From the NCBI GenBank assembly GCA_963662175.1, contig OY759223.1, forward strand, positions 12,006,249 to 12,070,248: a DNA stretch of 64,000 bases, read 5' to 3'. The notes under the pieces are model-generated. The model saw only the letters and a list, made by a program, of their open reading frames with translations, was not told the origin of the DNA and did not search any database. The translations under genes and the position numbers were made by a program. Shown here piece after piece: positions 46,701 through 59,144 of this stretch (positions are counted from its first letter, which is position 1; every line of letters begins with the position of its first letter). Origin of the DNA: Aradus depressus. Lineage: Eukaryota; Arthropoda; Insecta; Hemiptera; Aradidae.

Positions 46701-49700
46701 CTGCTGAAACTATGACACCGATATACACTACCTCACCAGTTGATGTCATGACCACAATTGAACAAATTGCATCCCCACGGACTACTACAGTGTCTCGTGA
46801 AGCAACCACAGTAACAACTAAGGTACCATCACACGAATACACTATGACAACAACAAGTGGCACTCCGTCCACATTCGGAACTAGGGGGTTACAGTTAGGC
46901 ACGGAAACTGAACAGTTTTCTGAAACTATGACACCGAAATACACTACATCACCAGTTGATGTCATGACCACTCTTAAACAGGGTGCATCGCCACAGACTA
47001 CTACTGTGTCTCCTGAAGCAACCACAGTAACAACTAAGGTACCATCACACGAATACACTATGAAAACAACAAGTGGAACTCCGTCCACATTGGGAACTAG
47101 GCGCTTACAATTAGGCACGGAAACTGAACAGCCTGCAGAAACTATGATACCGATATACACTACATCACCTGTTGATGTCATGACCACTCTCAAACAGGGT
47201 GCATCGCCACAGACTACTACTGTGTCTCCTGAAGCAACCACAGTAACATCTAAGGTGCCATCACACGAATACACTATGACAACAACAAGTGGCACTCCGT
47301 CCAAATTGGGAACTAGGGGGTTACAGTTAGGAACGGAAACTGAACAGCCACTAGAAATATTACCACAGAAATACACTACATCACCTGGAGATGTCATGAC
47401 CACAATTAAAGAAGGTGCATCCCCACGGACTACTACTGTGTCTGCTGAAGCAAGCACAGTAACAACTAAGGTACCATCACACGAATACACTATGACCACA
47501 ACAAGTGGCACTCCGTCCACATTGGGAACTAGGCGCATACAATTAGGCACTGAAACTGAACAGCCTGCAGAAACTATGACACCGATATACACTACATCAC
47601 CTGTTGCTGTCATGACCACTCTTAAACAGGGTGCATCGCCACAGACTACTACTCTGTCTCCTGAAGCAACCACAGTAACATCTAAGGTATCATCACACGA
47701 ATACACTATGACAACAACAAGTGGCACTCCGTCCACATTGGGAACTAGGCGCTTACAATTAGGCACGGAAACTGAACAGCCTGCTGAAACTACGACACCG
47801 AAATACACTCCATCACCAGTTGATGTCATGACCACAATTAAACAGGCTGCATCGCCACAGACTACTACTGTTCCTCCTGAAGCAACCACAGTAACAACTA
47901 AGGTACCATCACACGAGTACACTATAACAACACCAAGTGGCACTCCGTTCACATTGGGAACTAGGGGGTTACAGTTAGGCACAGAAACTGAACAGCCCGC
48001 AGAAACTATGACACCGATATACACTACATCACCTGTTGATGTCATGACCTCTCTTAAACAGGGTGCATCGCCACAGACTACTACTGTGTCTCCTGAAGCA
48101 ACCACAGTAACAACTAAGGTACCATCACACGAATACACTATGAAAACAACAAGTGGAACTCCGTCCACATTGGGAACTAGGCGCTTACAATTAGGCACGG
48201 AAACTGAACAGCCTGCTGAAACTATGACACCGATATACACTACCTCACCAGTTGATGTCATGACCACGATTGAACAAATTGCATCCCCACGGACTACTAC
48301 AGTGTCTCGTGAAGCAACCACAGTAACAACTAAGGTACCATCACACGAATACACTATGACAACAACAAGTGGCACTCCGTCCACATTCGGAACTAGGGGG
48401 TTACAGTTAGGCACGGAAACTGAACAGCCTGCAGAAACTATGACACCGAAATACACTACATCACCAGTTGATGTTATGACCACAATTAAACAGGGTGCAT
48501 CGCCACAGACTACTACTGTGTCTCCTGAAGCAACCATAGTAACAACTATGGTACCATCACACGAATACACTATGACAACAACAAGTGGCACTCCGTCCAC
48601 ATTGGGAACTAGGCGCTTACAATTAGGCACGGAAACTGAACAGCTTGCTGAAACTACGACACCGAAATACACTCCATCACCAGTTGATGTCATGACCACA
48701 ATTAATCAGGCTGCATCGCCACAGACTACTACTGTGTCTCCTGAAGCAACCACAGTAACAACTAAGGTACCATCACACGAGTACACTATAACAACACCAG
48801 GTGGCACTCCGTTCACATTGGGAACTAGGGGGTTACAGTTAGGCCCAGAAACTGAACAGCCTGCAGAAACTATGACACCGATATACACTACATCACCTGT
48901 TGATGTCATGACCTCTCTTAAACAGGGTGCATCGCCACAGACTACTACTGTGTCTCCTGAAGCAACCACAGTAACAACTAAGGTACCATCACACGAATAC
49001 ACTATGACCACAACAAGTGGCACTCCTTCCACATTGGGAACTAGGGGGTTACAGTTAGGCAAGGAATCTGAACAGCCTGCTGAAACTATGACACCGAAAT
49101 ACACTACATCACCTGTTGATGTCATGACCACTCTCAAACAGGGTGAATCGCCACAGACTACTACTGTGTCTCCTGAAGCAACCACAGTAACATCTAAGGT
49201 ACCATCACACGAATACACTATGACAACAACAAGTGGCACTCCGTCCACATTGGGAACTAGGGGGTTACAGTTAGGAACGGAAACTGAACAGCCTGCTGAA
49301 ACTACGACACCGAAATACACTCCATCAGCGGTTGATGTCATGACCACAATTAAACTGGCTGCATCGCCACAGACTACTACTGTTCCTCCTGAAGCAACCA
49401 CAGTAACAACTAAGGTACCATCACACGAGTACACTATAACAACACCAAGTGGCACTCCTTCCACATTGGGAACTAGGGGGTTACAGTTAGGCAAGGAAAC
49501 TGAACAGCCTGCTGAAACTATGATACCGATATACACTACATCACCTGTTGATGTCATGACCACTCTCAAACAGGGTGCATCGCCACAGACTACTACTGTG
49601 TCTCCTGAAGCAACCACAGTAACATCTAAGGTACCATCACACGAATACACTATGACAACAACAAGTGGCACTCCGTCCACATTGGGAACTAGGGGGTTAC

Positions 49701-52700
49701 AGTTAGGCACAGATACTGAACAGCGTGCAGAAACTATGACACCGATATACACTACATCACCTGTTGATGTCATGACCTCTCTTAAACAGGGTGCATCGCC
49801 ACAGACTACTACTGTGTCTCCTGAAGCAACCACAGCAACAACTAAGGTACCATCACACGAATACACTATGACCACAACAAGTGGCACTCCTTCCACATTG
49901 GGAACTAGGGGGTTACAGTTAGGCAAGGAAACTGAACAGCCTGCTGAAACTATGACACCGATATACACTACATCACCAGTTGATGTCATGACCACAATTA
50001 AACAGGGTGCATCGCCACAGACTACTACTGTGTTTCCTGAAGCAACCACAGTAACAACTAAGGTACCATCACACGAGTACACTATAACAACACCAAGTGG
50101 CACTCCGTCCACATTGGGAACTAGGCGCATACAATTAGGCACTGAAACTGAACAGCCTGCAGAAACTATGACACCGATATACACTACATCACCTGTTGAT
50201 GTCATGACCACTCTTAAACAGGGTGCATCGCCACAGACTGCTACTGTGTCTCCTGAAGCAACCACAGTAACATCTAAGGTATCATCACACGAATACACTA
50301 TGACAACAACAAGTGGCACTCCGTCCACATTGGGAACTAGGCGCTTACAATTAGGCACGGAAACTGAACAGCCTGCTGAAACTACGACACTGAAATACAC
50401 TCCATCACCAGTTGATGTCATGACCACAATTAAACAGACTGCATCGCAACAGACTACTACTGTGTCTCCTGAAGCAACCACAGTAACAACTAAGGTACCA
50501 TCACACGAGTACACTATAACAACACCAAGTGGCACTCCGTTCACATTGGGAACTAGGGGGTTACAGTTAGGCACAGAAACTGAACAGCCTGCAGAAACTA
50601 TGACACCGATATACACTACATCACCTGTTGATGTCATGACCTCTCTTAAACAGGGTGCATCGCCACAGACTACTACTGTGTCTCCTGAAGCAACCACAGT
50701 AACATCTAAGGTACCATCACGTGAATACACTATGACAACAACAAGTGGCACTCCGTCCACATTGGGAACTAGGCGCTTACAATTAGGCACGGAAACTGAA
50801 CAGCCTGCTGAAACTATGACACCGAAATACACTACATCACCAGTTGATGTCATGACCACAATTAAACAGGGTGCATCGCCACAGACTACTACTGTGTCTC
50901 CTGAAGCAACCACAGTAACATCTAAGGTACCATCACGCAAATACACTATGACAACAACAAGTGGCACTCCGTCCACATTGGGAACTAGGCGCTTACAGTT
51001 AGGCACGGAAACTGAACAGCCTGCTGAAGCTATGACACCGATATACACTACATCACCAGTTGATGTCATGACCACACTTAAACATGGTGCGTCGTCACAG
51101 ACTACTACTGTGTCTCTTGAAGCAACCACAATAACAACTAAGGTACCATCACACGAATACACTATAACAACACCAAGTGGCACTCCGTCCACATTGGGAA
51201 CTGGGGGGTTACAATTAGGCACGGAAAGTGAACAGCCTGCTGAAACTACGACACCGAAATACACTACATCACCAGTTGATATCATGACCACAATTAAACA
51301 GGGTGCATCGCCACAGACTACTACTGTGTCTCCTGAAGCAACCACAGTAACAAATAAGGTACCATCATACGAATACACTATGACAACAACAAGTAACACT
51401 CCGGCCACATTGGGAACTAGGCGCTTACAATTAGGCACGGAAACTGAACAGCCTGCTGAAACTACGACACCGATATACACTACATCACCTGTTGATGTCA
51501 TGACCACTCTTAAACAGGGTGCATCGCCACAGACTACTACTGTGTCTCCTGAAGCAACCACAGTAACAACTAAGGTACCATCACACGAATACACTATGAC
51601 AACAACAAGTGGCACTCCGTCCACATTCGGAACTAGGGGGTTACAGTTAGGCACGGAAACTGAACAGTTTTCTGAAACTATGACACCGAAATACACTACA
51701 TTACCAGTTGATGTCATGACCACTCTTAAACAGGGTGCATCGCCACAGACTACTACTGTGTCTCCTGAAGCAACCACAGTAACAACTAAGGTACCATCAC
51801 ACGAATACACTATGAAAACAACAAGTGGAACTCCGTCCACATTGGGAACTAGGCGCTTACAATTAGGCACGGAAACTGAACAGCCTGCTGAAACTATGAC
51901 ACCGATATACACTACCTCACCAGTTGATGTCATGACCACAATTGAACAAATTGCATCCCCACGGACTACTACAGTGTCTCGTGAAGCAACCACAGTAACA
52001 ACTAAGGTACCATCACACGAATACACTATGACAACAACAAGTGGCACTCCGTCCACATTCGGAACTAGGGGGTTACAGTTAGGCACGGAAACTGAACAGT
52101 TTTCTGAAACTATGACACCGAAATACACTACATCACCAGTTGATGTCATGACCACTCTTAAACAGGGTGCATCGCCACAGACTACTACTGTGTCTCCTGA
52201 AGCAACCACAGTAACAACTAAGGTACCATCACACGAATACACTATGAAAACAACAAGTGGAACTCCGTCCACATTGGGAACTAGGCGCTTACAATTAGGC
52301 ACGGAAACTAAACAGCCTGCTGAAACTATGACACCGATATACACTACCTCACCAGTTGATGTCATGACCACAATTGAACAAATTGCATCCCCACGGACTA
52401 CTACAGTGTCTCGTGAATCATCAACGGTAACGACTAAAGAACCCTTAGACGAATACACTGTATCAACTCCAAGTGGCATCCCGACCGCATCACCAGTCAC
52501 GCGACCTGAATTAGGAACGGAAACTGAACATCCTTTTTATTCAATGAGACCGAGATACACTACATCACATGTAGATGTTGTAACTACAAGTAAAGAAGGC
52601 GTGTCCTCACAAACTACTACAGTGTCTCTTGGAGCATTCACAGTTACAACTGAGGTCCCATCACACGAATACACTGTATCCACATTAGGAACTCGGCGAT

Positions 52701-55700
52701 TACAAATAGGATCAAAAACTGAACAGCCTTTGGAAACAATGCCACCGAAATACGCTATACCATCTGATGAAATCATGACAACTGCTTCCTCTCTTGGAAC
52801 ATCAGTACCCGGTTTCGCTACAGTTTCTCCTGAAGGTGCTGAAATAGCACAACCTAAATATACCTTAGCATCTCTTGTTCCTGATATTTTTACTTCTACA
52901 GAGGTGCCGTCAATTGCCATCACCAGAGTGTCTAATGAATCCTCAAGTGTAACCTCCCATGTTACTTTTGCAATGTTTGATGAAACAACTTTACCTTATG
53001 ATACAACCTTCCCTCGAGGATCTCCTGAAAACATGACCCTTCCTGTTTTCACTGAGAGATTTTTGAAAGGGACTACCTTTACATCCGGTGACGTTTCTGG
53101 AATTTTCGATGGTACCACAGCTGTGTCCTCTGCAGTTACAAGAATGTCGGAAGGAACTACAACTACTCCACAGATTTCGGAACAAACTGTCCTTTCTGTT
53201 TCTGAAGAAGCGTCTCTATCCACACAATCCTCTTTCACATTAACTTCTCTTATACCTTATCCTAAATCGTCGGATGGGGTAACATTCACCACCTATATTA
53301 CCCCGGAAGGAGCCTCGTCGCCAGCAATTTCACCTGAGGAAACCATGCAGTTTACAATTGGAACAACATCACTACCCTCTAAAACATCTGATTCGCCTCT
53401 GTACCATTTAACGACATTAGAAATTTCTTCTGAAAATGCCTCTACCGATGCTATTATTACACCTGACGCTTCAAGAATATCGAAAGCTTCTAGACTTCCA
53501 ACAACTACATTTGCTACTTTTACAACAGATGAAGTGACGGATCGCCAAGATAGGACTGTATCAGGGGAATCATTTGAAATAATTTCTACATCGCAACTAC
53601 CTTCATCATCTGTCTCCTCCACCACTAGCAAGGTTCCAGCAACCGGAACAACACCAAGTTCTACCCTCAGTTCTGTCGAGAGATTAAAACCAGTTGCTGT
53701 AACAGTAGAAAGAGAAGAGACCTTTAAATCTGCATCTCCAGAATACACTGCTTTATTCTATAATGAAACAACACCAACAACGATCATCATCACTCCTAAA
53801 TTCACTGCGAGAACTGGTGAAACTCCTTCAGAAGCGGGAATAGAGGTAACTACACTTCACGTAAATTTAGGAAATGAAACTATGCCACCTGCAATAGACG
53901 TTACTCTGACAAGTCCTGGACTAATATCAAGAAGTGGAGAAACAGAAAAATTGCCGTCGTTTACTGTGACAACTCCAGAAAGTACCACGTCTCGTGGTGA
54001 AATGACAACTAGTGAAGCTTCATCATTTACTACACGTGGAGAAATAATGACTTTGTTTACTGTGACAACTCCACAAAGTACTGCTGTAAGTGGCGAAATG
54101 ACAACTGGTGAAGCATCATCTCATCCTACACGTGAAGAAACAGAGACCTCGTCGTCATTTCCTGTTACAACTCCACAAACTACCACGTCTCGTGGTGTAA
54201 GTGGCGAAATGACAACTGGTGAAGCATCATCTCATCCTACACGTGAAGAAACAGAGACCTCGTCGTCATTTCCTATAACAACTCCACAAACTACCACGTC
54301 TCGTGGTATAAGTGGCGAAATGACAACTGGTGAAAAATCATCTCATCCTACACGTGAAGCAACAGAGACCTTGTCATCTTTTATTGTGACAACTCCACAG
54401 AGTACCACGTCTCGTAGTTTAAGTAGCGAAATGACGACTGTTGAAACATCATCATTTACTACACTTGGAGAAACAGTGACTTCGCCGTCGTTTACTGTTA
54501 CAACTCCACAAAGTACCACGTCTCGTGGTGTAAGCAGTGAAATGACGACTGGTGAAGCATCATCTCATGCTACACGTGAAGAAACAGAGACCTCGCCGTC
54601 GTTTACTGGGACAACTTCACAAAGTATCACGTCTCGTGGTGTAAGCAGTGAAATTACGACTGGTGAAGCATCATCTCATACAACACGTGGAGCATCAGAG
54701 ACGCCGTCGTCGTTTACTATGACAACTCCACAAAGTACCTCGTCTCGTGGTGTAAGTGGTGAAATGACGACTGGTGAAACTTATTCATTTACTACACGTG
54801 AAGAAACAGAGACCTCGCCGTCGTTTACTGGGACAACTCCACAAAGTACCACGTCTCGTGGTGTAAGTGGCAAAATGACGACTGGTAAAGCATCATCTCA
54901 TGCTACACGTGAAGAAACAGAGACGTCGTCGTCGTTTACTGGGACAACTCGACAAAGTACCACGTCTCGTGGTGTAAGTGGCGAAATGACGACTGGTGAA
55001 GCATCATCTCATGCTACACGTGAAGAAACAGAGACCTCGTCGTCGTTACCTGTAACAACTCCACAAAGTACCATGCCTCGTGGTTTAAGTGGTGAAATTA
55101 CGACTGGTGATACTTCATCATTTACTACACGTGAAGAAACAGAGACCTCGCCGTCGTTTACTGGGACAACGTCACAAAGTATCACGTCTCATGGTGTAAG
55201 CAGTGAAATGACGACTGGTAAAGCATCATCTCATACAACACTTGGAGAATCAGAGACCCCGTCGTCGTTTACTGTGACAACTCCACAAAGTACCACGTCT
55301 AGTGGTGTAAGTGGCGAAATGACGACTGGTGAAGCATCATCGCATGCTACACGTGAAGAAACAGAGACCTCGTCGTCGTTACCTGTAACAACTCCACAAA
55401 GTACCATGCCTCGTGGTTTAAGTGGTGAAATTACGACTGGTGATACTTCATCATTTACTACACGTGAAGAAACAGAGACCTCGCCGTCGTTTACTGGGAC
55501 AACGTCACAAAGTATCACGTCTCATGGTGTAAGCAGTGAAATGACGACTGGTAAAGCATCATCTCATACAACACTTGGAGAATCAGAGACCCCGTCGTCG
55601 TTTACTGTGACAACTCCACAAAGTACCACGTCTAGTGGTGTAAGTGGCGAAATGACGACTGGTGAAGCATCATCGCATGCTACACGTGATGAAACAGAGA

Positions 55701-58700
55701 CCTCGCCGTCGTTTACTGGGACAACTCCACAAAGTACCATGCCTCGTGGTTTAAGTGGTGAAATTACGACTGGTGAAACTTCATCATTTACTACACGTGA
55801 AGAAACCGAGACCTCGTCGTCGTTTACTGTGACAACTCCACAAAGTACCACGTCTCGTGGTGTAAGTGGCGAAATGACGACTGGTGAAGCATCATCGCAT
55901 GCTACACGTGATGAAACAGAGACCTTGCCGTCGTTTACTGGGACAACTCCACAAAGTACCATGCCTCGTGGTGTAAGTGGCGAAATGACGACTGGTGAAG
56001 CATCATCGCATGCTACACGTGATGAAACAGAGACCTTGCCGTCGTTTACTGTGACAACTCCACAAAGTACCACGTCTCGTGGTGTAAGTGGCGAAATGAC
56101 GACTGGTGAAGCATCATCGCATGCTACACGTGATGAAACAGAGACCTTGCCGTCGTTTACTGTGACAACTCCACAAAGTACCATGCCTCGTGGTGTAAGT
56201 GGCGAAATGACGACTGGTGAAGCATCATCGCATGCTACACGTGATGAAACAGAGACCTCGCCGTCGTTTACTGGGACAACTCCACAAAGTACCATGCCTC
56301 GTGGTTTAAGTGGTGAAATTACGACTGGTGATACTTCATCATTTACTACACGTGAAGAAACAGAGACCTCGCCGTCGTTTACTGGGACAACGTCACAAAG
56401 TATCACGTCTCATGGTGTAAGCAGTGAAATGACGACTGGTAAAGCATCATCTCATACAACACTTGGAGAATCAGAGACCCCGTCGTCGTTTACTGTGACA
56501 ACTCCACAAAGTACCACGTCTAGTGGTGTAAGTGGCGAAATGACGACTGGTGAAGCATCATCGCATGCTACACGTGATGAAACAGAGACCTCGCCGTCGT
56601 TTACTGGGACAACTCCACAAAGTACCATGCCTCGTGGTTTAAGTGGTGAAATTACGACTGGTGATACTTCATCATTTACTACACGTGAAGAAACAGAGAC
56701 CTCGCCGTCGTTTACTGGGACAACGTCACAAAGTATCACGTCTCATGGTGTAAGCAGTGAAATGACGACTGGTAAAGCATCATCTCATACAACACTTGGA
56801 GAATCAGAGACCCCGTCGTCGTTTACTGTGACAACTCCACAAAGTACCACGTCTAGTGGTGTAAGTGGCGAAATGACGACTGGTGAAGCATCATCGCATG
56901 CTACACGTGAAGAAACAGAGACCTCGCCGTCGTTTACTGTAACAACTCCACAAAGTACCATGCCTCGTGGTTTAAGTGGTGAAATTACGACTGGTGAAAC
57001 TTCATCATTTACTACACGTGAAGAAACCGAGACCTCGTCGTCGTTTACTGTGACAACTCCACAAAGTACCACGTCTCGTGGTGTAAGTGGCGAAATGACG
57101 ACTGGTGAAGCATCATCGCATGCTACACGTGATGAAACAGAGACCTTGCCGTCGTTTACTGGGACAACTCCACAAAGTACCACGTCTCGTGGTGTAAGTG
57201 GCGAAATGACGACTGGTGAAGCATCATCGCATGCTACACGTGATGAAACAGAGTCCTCGCCGTCGTTTACTGGGACAACTCCACAAAGTACCACGTCTCG
57301 TGGTGTAAGTGGCGAAATTACCACTGGTGAAGCATCATCTCATGCTACACGTGATGAAACAGAGACCCCGTCGTCGTTTACTGTGACAACTCCACAAAGT
57401 ACCACGTCTCGTGGTGTAAGTGGCGAAATTACCACTGGTGAAGCATCATATCATGCTACACGGGAAGAAACAGAGACCTCGCCGTCGTTTACTGGGACAA
57501 CTCCACAAAGTACCACGTCTCGTGGTGTAAGTGGCGAAATGACGACTGGTGAAGCATCATCGCATGCTACACGTGATGAAACAGAGACCTCGCCGTCGTT
57601 ACCTGTAACAACTCCACAAAGTACCATGCCTCGTGGTGTAAGTGGCGAAATGACGACTGGTGAAGCATCATCGCATGCTACACGTGATGAAACAGAGACC
57701 CCGTCGTCGTTTACTGTGACAACTCCACAAAGTACCACGTCTCGTGGTGTAAGTGGCGAAATTACCACTGGTGAAGCATCATATCATGCTACACGGGAAG
57801 AAACAGAGACCTCGCCGTCGTTTACTGGGACAACTCCACAAAGTACCACGTCTCGTGGTGTAAGTGGCGAAATGACGACTGGTGAAGCATCATCGCATGC
57901 TACACGTGATGAAACAGAGACCTCGCCGTCGTTTACTGGGACAACTCCACAAAGTACCACGTCTCGTGGTGTAAGTGGCGAAATTACCACTGGTGAAGCA
58001 TCATCTCATGCTACACGGGAAGAAACAGAGACCTCGCCGTCGTTTACTGGGACAACTCCACAAAGTACCTCGTCTCGTGGTGTAAGTGGCGAAATGACGA
58101 CTGGTGAAGCATCATCGCATGCTACACGTGATGAAACTGAGACCTTGCCGTCGTTTACTGGGACAACTCCACAAAGTACCACGTCTCGTGGTGTAAGTGG
58201 CGAAATGACGGAAGCATCATCGCATGCTACACGTGATGAAACAGAGATCTCGCCGTCGTTTACAGGGACAACTCCACAAAGTACCACGTCTCGTGGTGTA
58301 AGTGGCGAAATGACGACTGGTGAAGCATCATCGCATGCTACACGTGATGAAACAGAGACCTCGCCGTCGTTTACTGGGACAACTCCACAAAGTACCACGT
58401 CTCGTGGTGTAAGTGGCGAAATGTCGACTGGTGGAGTATCATTTTATACTGGTGCCACAGAAACAAAACCTTTACCGTCTTTATTTGTGACAACAGAAAA
58501 GTCAACATCGATCCCCATTAATCGTCAACAGACCCTTTTCAATTTAGACCGAACAACTTATGGCAAGACCCTTTCAACGCCTGAACTGAATATTACACAA
58601 CCATCTGACGCATTTTCCCTTATTGAATCCAAGATTCTTAGTACGGCGACAACATTTTCTGATGTGACTCCCAGAGTTGAGAGTTCCACCTCTTCAATCA

Positions 58701-59144
58701 CTGTTACAGATACTCTATTCACCGAAACAGATCATTCACATTCACAAAACACAACTGAATCAACATTTCCATTTACTGAAGATTTGTACTCTATAACTGC
58801 AAGTGCAAGTGAACATGAAACTGTGCTTGTTTCGACTAGACAATCTTTTCTAAATGTTACATTACCTCCAACATTTTTCACTGAAACAATTATATCCAAA
58901 TTTGGACAACAGACAACAGAACACGATTTGGAAACAACAACATTATCCGGAGACAAATGTACTTCAACTTTAGACTGTCCAGGGGATAAAATATGTTTCA
59001 ATAAAGTATGTCAAACCCTTTGCGATATTTTCAAACCCTGTTACCAGTTTAATGTTACCTGTAAAAGTGACAGAGATAATGTTGAATGCTTGTGCCGTTT
59101 TGTAAACGACAGCTCGTCAATAGTTGACTGTGACACACAACCAG
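34710..59144 (+). CDS. dpy: dumpy exon 30: giant 24.4-kb mucin-like exon (8,145 codons)
   Basis: Phase 1-1 and open throughout. Order: DPY (SCSVDNHCTDKQIC) and EGF (TFNKCGLNADC, HFFGDP) in the first ~75 residues; a Thr/Ser/Pro lead-in; about 80 units of 72 residues; a non-repetitive Ser/Thr linker; about 40 units of 37 residues; a unique Ser/Thr tail; a final Cys cluster (CTSTLDCPGDKIC, CQTLCDIFKPC, CLC). The repeats contain no Cys, in contrast with both flanks. Known: Drosophila Dumpy has a Ser/Thr/Pro-rich repeat region (PIGSFEAST repeats) inside the EGF/DPY rod; these repeats hold the same position but I see no sequence match. Inferred: a heavily O-glycosylated, extended and perhaps elastic segment. 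Without splicing at 59144 the frame stops at 59185. Confidence 0.9.
37210..38925 (+). repeat. four-unit (858-bp) higher-order duplication in array 1
   Basis: The run containing the rare TWKYTTSP and GEYPQTAAVSREE variants, followed by the unit lacking Glu-Thr before QPLEIL, occurs twice, 858 bp apart (ATGGAAATAC at 37441 and 38299). 858 is four units minus the shared 6-bp deletion, so the deletion preceded the duplication. Confidence 0.88.
40645..43236 (+). repeat. six-unit (1,296-bp) higher-order duplication in array 1
   Basis: The rare variants AETMIPIYTT, TPSKLGTRG and QPLEILPQKY occur in order from 40645 and again from 41941, exactly six units apart. The copies differ at some sites (for example ISTRSG against MTTTSG), so this is older than the 24-unit duplication. 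Confidence 0.85.
41937..52304 (+). repeat. 24-unit (2 x 5,184 bp) head-to-tail duplication in array 1
   Basis: Copy 1 is about 41937-47120 and copy 2 about 47121-52304; the offset is 5,184 bp = 24 x 216. Rare variants recur at that offset: ATTAATCAGG (43518/48702), GTGCGTCGTCACAG (45903/51087), AAGTAACACTCCGG (46208/51392), GGCAAGGAATC (about 43874/49058). I found no mismatch at the places compared. Identity breaks at both ends: CACTGAAAC against CACGGAAAC before, and ACTGAACAG against ACTAAACAG after. Confidence 0.93.
53967..58439 (+). repeat. coding tandem array 2: about 40 x 111 bp (37 residues)
   Basis: The unit begins ACAACTCCACAAAGTACC and encodes TTPQSTTSRG, VSGEMTTGEA, SSHATRDETE, TSPSFTG-like blocks. 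From 54167 to 58379 the distance is 38 units less 6 bp, explained by one unit missing Thr-Gly near 58208. The first two units are shorter and diverged. The array is unrelated in sequence to array 1 and has no Cys. Confidence 0.95.
55058..56950 (+). repeat. 333-bp higher-order repeat in array 2
   Basis: A three-unit block (TMPRGLSGEITTG, then SITSHGVSSEMTTGK, then TTSSGVSGEMTTG) occurs four times as two adjacent pairs. The CATGCCTCGTGGTTTAAGTG word lies at about 55074, 55407, 56294 and 56627, 333 bp apart within each pair. A further 333-bp step leads to a diverged copy at 55740. Confidence 0.9.

Larger units (their letters stand above)
35354..52845 (+). repeat. coding tandem array 1: about 80 x 216 bp (72 residues)
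   Basis: Anchored on the AAGGTACCATCACACGAA word (KVPSHE), the period is exactly 216 bp. The distance from 35820 to 52440 equals 77 units less 12 bp, accounted for by two 6-bp (Glu-Thr) deletions near 37625 and 38480. Degenerate units flank it on both sides. Each unit carries KVPSHEYT, SGTPSTLGTR, GTETEQPAETMTPKY, TTSPVDVMTT, GASPQTTTVSPEATT-like blocks; the consensus has 21 Thr, 6 Ser and 8 Pro in 72. Variation is mosaic (for example PKY/PIY, TIKQ/TLKQ, RGLQ/RRLQ). Confidence 0.96.

Noticed and set aside
38419..52500. Reverse-strand frames of 978, 717, 1,725 and 1,264 codons
   Set aside because: They are the exact antisense of the dumpy 216-bp repeats, appear because the period is a multiple of three, and end wherever a single base change creates a stop. 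No splice, start or family support.
55231..58398. Reverse-strand Val/Ser-rich frames over the 111-bp array
   Set aside because: Same explanation: antisense of a coding tandem repeat with a period divisible by three.
34710..59144. Direct identity of the arrays with PIGSFEAST repeats
   Set aside because: Similar position and Ser/Thr/Pro composition, but unit lengths (72 and 37) differ from the roughly 100-residue PIGSFEAST unit and I see no shared motif; kept as an analogy only.
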